Source: CBDIHP01 sp965279195
GTDB taxonomy: Bacteria > Planctomycetota > Planctomycetia > Isosphaerales > Isosphaeraceae
DNA: 64,000 nucleotides
NCBI GenBank assembly: GCA_965279195.1
Contig: CBDIHP010000048.1
Span: 496,001-560,000 of the forward strand
Direction of reading: 5' to 3'
In this document: one piece after another, positions 60,798 to 64,000 of the stretch
Layout of the letters: each line of letters opens with the position of its first letter
Numbering within the stretch: position 1 is the first letter of the stretch
The notes under the pieces: generated by a model
Databases searched by the model: none
Seen by the model: the letters and a program-made list of their open reading frames with translations, nothing else
Told to the model about the DNA's origin: nothing
Program-made: the position numbers and the translations under genes

Positions 60798-62585
60798 TCA
60801 GACCGAGACGAGGTCCTGGGCGTCTTCCTCGACGAGGGTGAGGAGGAGCGAGCGGTCCTTGGAGCGGGTCTCGCCGATCGCGGTGACGTAGACGGCGGGG
60901 TCGTCCTTCACCGGGCATTCGTGCTCGCAGATGCCGCATCCGATGCACTTGACGGGGTCGATGTACGGCCGCTTGAGCTGGAGGGTGGCCCCCCAGCGGT
61001 CAGTGACCTCGACGTTGCGGGTGAAGATCGCCTTGGGGCTGACCGGGCAGACCTCCTCGCAGACGACGCAGGAGGTGTCCATCGCCCAGGGGAGGCAGCG
61101 ACCCTGGTTGTAGAAGGCCGTGCCGGTCTTGATCGGCCCCTTGGCGGCGAACGGCCCGGTGCCGAGCTTCTCGGCGATCGAGATCTCGCGGATGGCCCCG
61201 GTCGGGCAGACCTGGCTGCAGAGGGTGCAGTTCAGCTCGCACCAGCCCATCTTCGAGATCATGATCGGGGTCCAGAGGCCCTCGACCCCGGCCTCGAAGA
61301 GGCTCGGCTGCAGGACGTTGGTGGGGCAGACGCGGATGCACTGGTCGCACTTGATGCAGCGCCTGAGGAATTCGTCCTCCTCCACCGATCCCGGGGGCCG
61401 GATCACCGATTTCTGCCAGTTCTTCTTGACCCCGCCGGAGAGCCGGGCCATGGGGAAGAAGAAGAGGCCGAAGAGGCCCGCCATGAGGAGCTGACGCCGG
61501 CCGACCTGGGGATAGGGGATCTCGCTCGCCTTGCGGGGGAGGAACCGATAGGTCAGGGCGTCGTGCGGGCAGTCCTCGATGCAGTTGAGGCAGACGAAAC
61601 ATTCGCTCTTGCGGAGGTCCTTGTGCGGGTCGGAGGCGCCTTCGCAGCTCTTGAGGCAGAGGTCGCAGTCGGTGCAGCGGACGGGGTCGCGGTCGATCCG
61701 CCAGAGTGAGAACCGGCTGAAGACCCCGAGCAGGGCCCCGAGCGGGCAGATGGCGCGGCAGAAGAACCGGGGGATCCACCAGTTCGCGACGAGGAACCCG
61801 ACGAAGATGATCCCGACCAGCCAGGCCTGCCAGTACTCGCGGTTCTCGGTGTAGATGCCTTCCGAGGCCATGTGCACGGTTGGCAGGACGCTGGTGGTCA
61901 TCGACCGGACGGTCAGGGCGATGGGGTCGAGGAGGCCGATCTGGAGTGTGGAGTTCCCCGGCTTGTGCTCCTCGGCCGCGAGCGAGACGCCCATGCCGAT
62001 GGCGGTGAAGACGCGCCCGGGGAGGGGCACCTCGGCGAACGTGACCGGCTGGCCGCCGGCGTCGTTACGCTTGGGGAGTTCGTCGCCCGGGGCGAGCTTG
62101 GTGCCGTCGGTGAGGACGTACATGCCGCCCGACTTGAGCGGGATCACCCCCCTGTAGGCGGCGATGACCTTGCCGGGTGCGTCGATGGTGGTGGGGATGA
62201 TCCAGACGCTGGCCATGACGAGCATGGCGGCGAGGATGTAGTACTTGATCGCGTAGATCTTGCGGTAGCGGTTGACCTCGATGGCTTCCTTGGTGCTGCG
62301 GCGCTTGCCGATGTTCCCGAAGATGTGGTGCAGGATGCCGAAGGGGCACATCCAGTTGCACCAGACCCGGCCGAGCATCATCGTCACGGCGATGACGATC
62401 AGGCCCCAGACGAGGTTCCGGTAGATCGTGTGCGTCGTCAGCGCGGTGCTGACCGCCACGAGCGGGGTCGCCTCGAGGAACAGCGACACGGGCCACCCCT
62501 TGAGGTAGCGCAGGTCGGTGATCAGCAGGAAGAACAGGAAGAGGCCGAGGAACAGGGCCTCGTAGGCTCGTCGGATCTTGACCAT
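60798..62585 (-). CDS. Membrane-bound multi-[4Fe-4S] protein (NapH/NosR/CcoG-like)
   Basis: The 595-residue protein has five to six helices. Two 'CxxxCP' motifs close to membrane helices ('CNWMCPFG' about 92, 'CRAICPLG' about 275) are typical of NapH/NosR/CcoG. Several further ferredoxin-like clusters follow: 'CTDCDLCLKSC', 'CFVCLNCIEDCP', 'CIKCDQCIRVCP', 'CELNCTLCSQVCP', 'CVVCEEVCP' and 'CIGCGICEHECP'. It should move electrons across or along the membrane; the partner is not visible. Its upstream neighbours on the same strand are an Uma2 nuclease and a DUF362 protein, the latter often also linked to iron-sulfur proteins. Confidence 0.88.
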   Translation of the reverse strand: MVKIRRAYEALFLGLFLFFLLITDLRYLKGWPVSLFLEATPLVAVSTALTTHTIYRNLVWGLIVIAVTMMLGRVWCNWMCPFGILHHIFGNIGKRRSTKEAIEVNRYRKIYAIKYYILAAMLVMASVWIIPTTIDAPGKVIAAYRGVIPLKSGGMYVLTDGTKLAPGDELPKRNDAGGQPVTFAEVPLPGRVFTAIGMGVSLAAEEHKPGNSTLQIGLLDPIALTVRSMTTSVLPTVHMASEGIYTENREYWQAWLVGIIFVGFLVANWWIPRFFCRAICPLGALLGVFSRFSLWRIDRDPVRCTDCDLCLKSCEGASDPHKDLRKSECFVCLNCIEDCPHDALTYRFLPRKASEIPYPQVGRRQLLMAGLFGLFFFPMARLSGGVKKNWQKSVIRPPGSVEEDEFLRRCIKCDQCIRVCPTNVLQPSLFEAGVEGLWTPIMISKMGWCELNCTLCSQVCPTGAIREISIAEKLGTGPFAAKGPIKTGTAFYNQGRCLPWAMDTSCVVCEEVCPVSPKAIFTRNVEVTDRWGATLQLKRPYIDPVKCIGCGICEHECPVKDDPAVYVTAIGETRSKDRSLLLTLVEEDAQDLVSV

Positions 62586-62653
62586 GGGTGGGGTCCAGGT
62601 CCCTCGGGAGGTGGGGAAGCCGTTGCGGGTTATCGATAATACGGCAGGCGAGG

Positions 62654-63295
62654 TCAGTCGAACAGGATGCCCTTAAGGTTCAGGACGAACCCGGGGAGGA
62701 CGTCCTCGCCGGAGAGGGTTTCCGGGCGTTTGAGGATCTCGAAGGGCTGGCCTGGGCGGTGGATCTCGACTGTCGCGGTCTTCGGGTCGAGCAGCCAGCC
62801 GAGCCGTGAACCTTGAGTTACGAATTCCAGCAAGCGATCGCGAACCTCGGCGATCCGGTCGCTCGGGGAGGTCAATTCCGCGACGAAGTCGGGGCAGATC
62901 GGGGCGAACCGTTCCTGCTGCTCCGGCGGGACGACGGACCAGCGAGGAGTCGAGATCCAGGCTGCGTCAGGCGAGTGGATGGCTCCGTTGGGCAACGTGA
63001 AGCCGGCTGAGGAGTCGAAGACCACACCGAGTCTCGCCGTTTCGTTCCACATCCCGAGGAGGAGGTTGAGCCTGGCGTTGCGGTTGCTCGTTTTCGACCC
63101 GGCGGGAGACATGACGATCACTTCTCCCGTGGAGAGTCGGCCCAACCTGAGGTACCGATTGTCCGCGCTCAGGCGCTCGAAATCGGCGGGCGAGGCGAAG
63201 AGGCCAGTGTTCGTCCTGACGGAGAGCACGACGACTTCCGGGGCCGACGGGGCGTCGACGACCATGGTCGATTCGAAAGGATCCATCGACCTCAT
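62654..63295 (-). CDS. Uma2-family putative endonuclease
   Basis: The 213-residue protein shows the PD-(D/E)xK pattern of Uma2 (DUF820): 'YLRLGRLSTGEVIVMSPAGS', 'PDAAWIS' (Asp), 'CPDFVAELTSPSD' (Glu) and 'GWLLDPKTATVEIHRPG'. These abundant planctomycete and cyanobacterial proteins are probably nucleases, but their role is unknown. The ATG at 63295 and that at 63286 are both possible. It sits between the iron-sulfur protein and DUF362 genes like a later insertion. Confidence 0.88.
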   Translation of the reverse strand: MRSMDPFESTMVVDAPSAPEVVVLSVRTNTGLFASPADFERLSADNRYLRLGRLSTGEVIVMSPAGSKTSNRNARLNLLLGMWNETARLGVVFDSSAGFTLPNGAIHSPDAAWISTPRWSVVPPEQQERFAPICPDFVAELTSPSDRIAEVRDRLLEFVTQGSRLGWLLDPKTATVEIHRPGQPFEILKRPETLSGEDVLPGFVLNLKGILFD

Positions 63296-63322
63296 GCCTG
63301 TTCGCCTCGCTTCATCCGTTGA

Positions 63323-63355
63323 CGAAAGCGGCAGCCGGGCTGCCGCGCTCCAAAG
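63323..63355 (-). repeat. Stop-adjacent hairpin repeat, copy 3
   Basis: On the minus strand CTTTGGAGC starts at 63355, directly after the TGA (63356-63358) of the DUF362 gene; GCGGCAGCCCGGCTGCCGC is a perfect 8-bp stem followed by TTTCG. The stem keeps pairing although its bases differ from copy 1 (A-T to C-G). Confidence 0.78.
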
Positions 63356-64000
63356 TCAGACGGTGATCTCGCGGGTCCACTGGGGACGCCAGTCGGCGCC
63401 GAGGTCGCGCTTGATGGCCTTGTCGAGGTAGAGGATCTCGTGGCGGGGTTTTTCGAGCAGGCGGCTGACGCACCAGGAGTCGACGGCGACATGGTCGGTG
63501 CCGACGACGATGGTGTCGCCCCGCTTGACGTCATTCAGGCTGCCGCCGGTGGGGCCGTTGCGCATGAGCATCTTGCGGCCGTCGGCGATGACGAGCGTCG
63601 GCTTGATCATCTGGGCGAAGTCCGAGATGATCCCGTGGATGTTCTGGTGGAACTGGTTGCGGGGGTTGCCGAGCAGCCCGTACCAGTTCTTCATGGTGAC
63701 CGTCGCCTTGCAGAGGTTGTGGTCCTTGACTGGCGAGATGCCGATGACCTTGGTCGCCTCGCGGAAGGGGCGGTAGAACATCCGCCAGGTGTTCGTGATC
63801 GTCTCGCCGCCGACGTAGAGCTGCTCGAAGTAGCTGTCCTTGGGCAGCATCAGCTCGGCGCCGGCCTTGAGCGCGGCGTCGCCGACCTTGGTCTTGAAGA
63901 AGCAGCTCTCGGGGTTATTGATCGGGTTGTCGCAGACGATGACCTTCCTCGCCCCCGCGCCGAAGCAGAGCTTGACGACGGCCGAGACGGTGTCGGGCTG
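63356..64000 (-). CDS. DUF362 domain protein (partial, runs off the right edge)
   Basis: The C-terminal 214 residues are present. Segments 'VIVCDNPINNPESCF', 'VIGISPVKDHNLCKATVTMK', 'KNWYGLLGN', 'IADGRKMLMRNGPTGGS' and 'DTIVVGTDHVAVDSWCVS' are typical of DUF362, a Fe-S-associated family related to proteins with a conserved Cys ligand. Function is unknown. Its stop lies next to a hairpin repeat. Confidence 0.82.
   Translation of the reverse strand, partial: QPDTVSAVVKLCFGAGARKVIVCDNPINNPESCFFKTKVGDAALKAGAELMLPKDSYFEQLYVGGETITNTWRMFYRPFREATKVIGISPVKDHNLCKATVTMKNWYGLLGNPRNQFHQNIHGIISDFAQMIKPTLVIADGRKMLMRNGPTGGSLNDVKRGDTIVVGTDHVAVDSWCVSRLLEKPRHEILYLDKAIKRDLGADWRPQWTREITV

Overview
The window is a high-GC chromosomal segment from a planctomycete, most likely an Isosphaeraceae-type bacterium (Singulisphaera/Paludisphaera/Tautonia-like). 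This is inferred from gene content: two DUF1559 prepilin-like proteins with the H-x9-DG motif, a PEP-CTERM protein, three surface proteins with the LEPRxLL-like N-terminus, a Tat-exported Gfo/Idh/MocA oxidoreductase, ECF sigma factors overlapping giant Ser/Thr kinases, and carboxypeptidase-regulatory-like lipoproteins next to DUF1559. Two ParB-binding parS-like sites (52945-52960 exact, 58756-58771 one mismatch) suggest that the right third lies in the chromosome-partition/origin domain.

Layout. 0-9 kb: HD-domain hydrolase, PEP-CTERM protein, Gfo/Idh oxidoreductase, DinB protein, a 912-residue membrane protein with a huge acidic low-complexity tail, and small hypotheticals including a DUF2007 protein. 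9-16.4 kb: an enolase homologue with two altered active-site residues, a nucleotide-sugar/glycosyltransferase cluster (UDP-glucuronate decarboxylase, UDP-glucose 4-epimerase, GT4), an FHA-GGDEF diguanylate cyclase and a TIM-barrel sugar isomerase. 16.5-22 kb: ArsR regulator, csrA, threonine synthase and dihydrodipicolinate reductase (both broken by single-base insertions in this sequence), then a Cys-rich protein coupled to a cyclic-phosphate-type receiver protein. 22.2-24.8 kb: a TetR regulator with promoter and operator, a Met/Lys pentapeptide-repeat protein, a membrane cytochrome b and a Tat-exported molybdopterin protein, which look like one redox unit. 25-43 kb: surface proteins (GH64-like, cadherin-like, RTX-like), two DUF1559/lipoprotein sets (one with a perfect 15 x 12-bp repeat), an esterase, a hydroxyacid dehydrogenase, glycosyltransferases and a DMT transporter. 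43.1-46.3 kb: an IS5-like element and a low-GC patch that continues into the C-terminal half of a kinase. 44.9-52.8 kb: two sigma/kinase pairs with 4-base ATGA overlaps in opposite gene order. 53-64 kb: di-heme cytochrome, YbjN protein, sugar nucleotidyltransferase-like protein, phosphodiesterase, dihydroxyacetone kinase, a large membrane ferredoxin protein, Uma2 nuclease and a partial DUF362 protein.

The most unusual signals are: (1) a hairpin repeat found four times, always 0-3 bases after a stop codon and always in the sense orientation of the gene, with compensatory stem changes; (2) a kinase whose coding sequence switches from about 75% to about 43% GC at its transmembrane helix, next to an IS; (3) the parS sites; (4) the altered enolase; (5) at least seven +1 frameshifts at or beside base runs in three genes, which look more like local assembly errors than decay.
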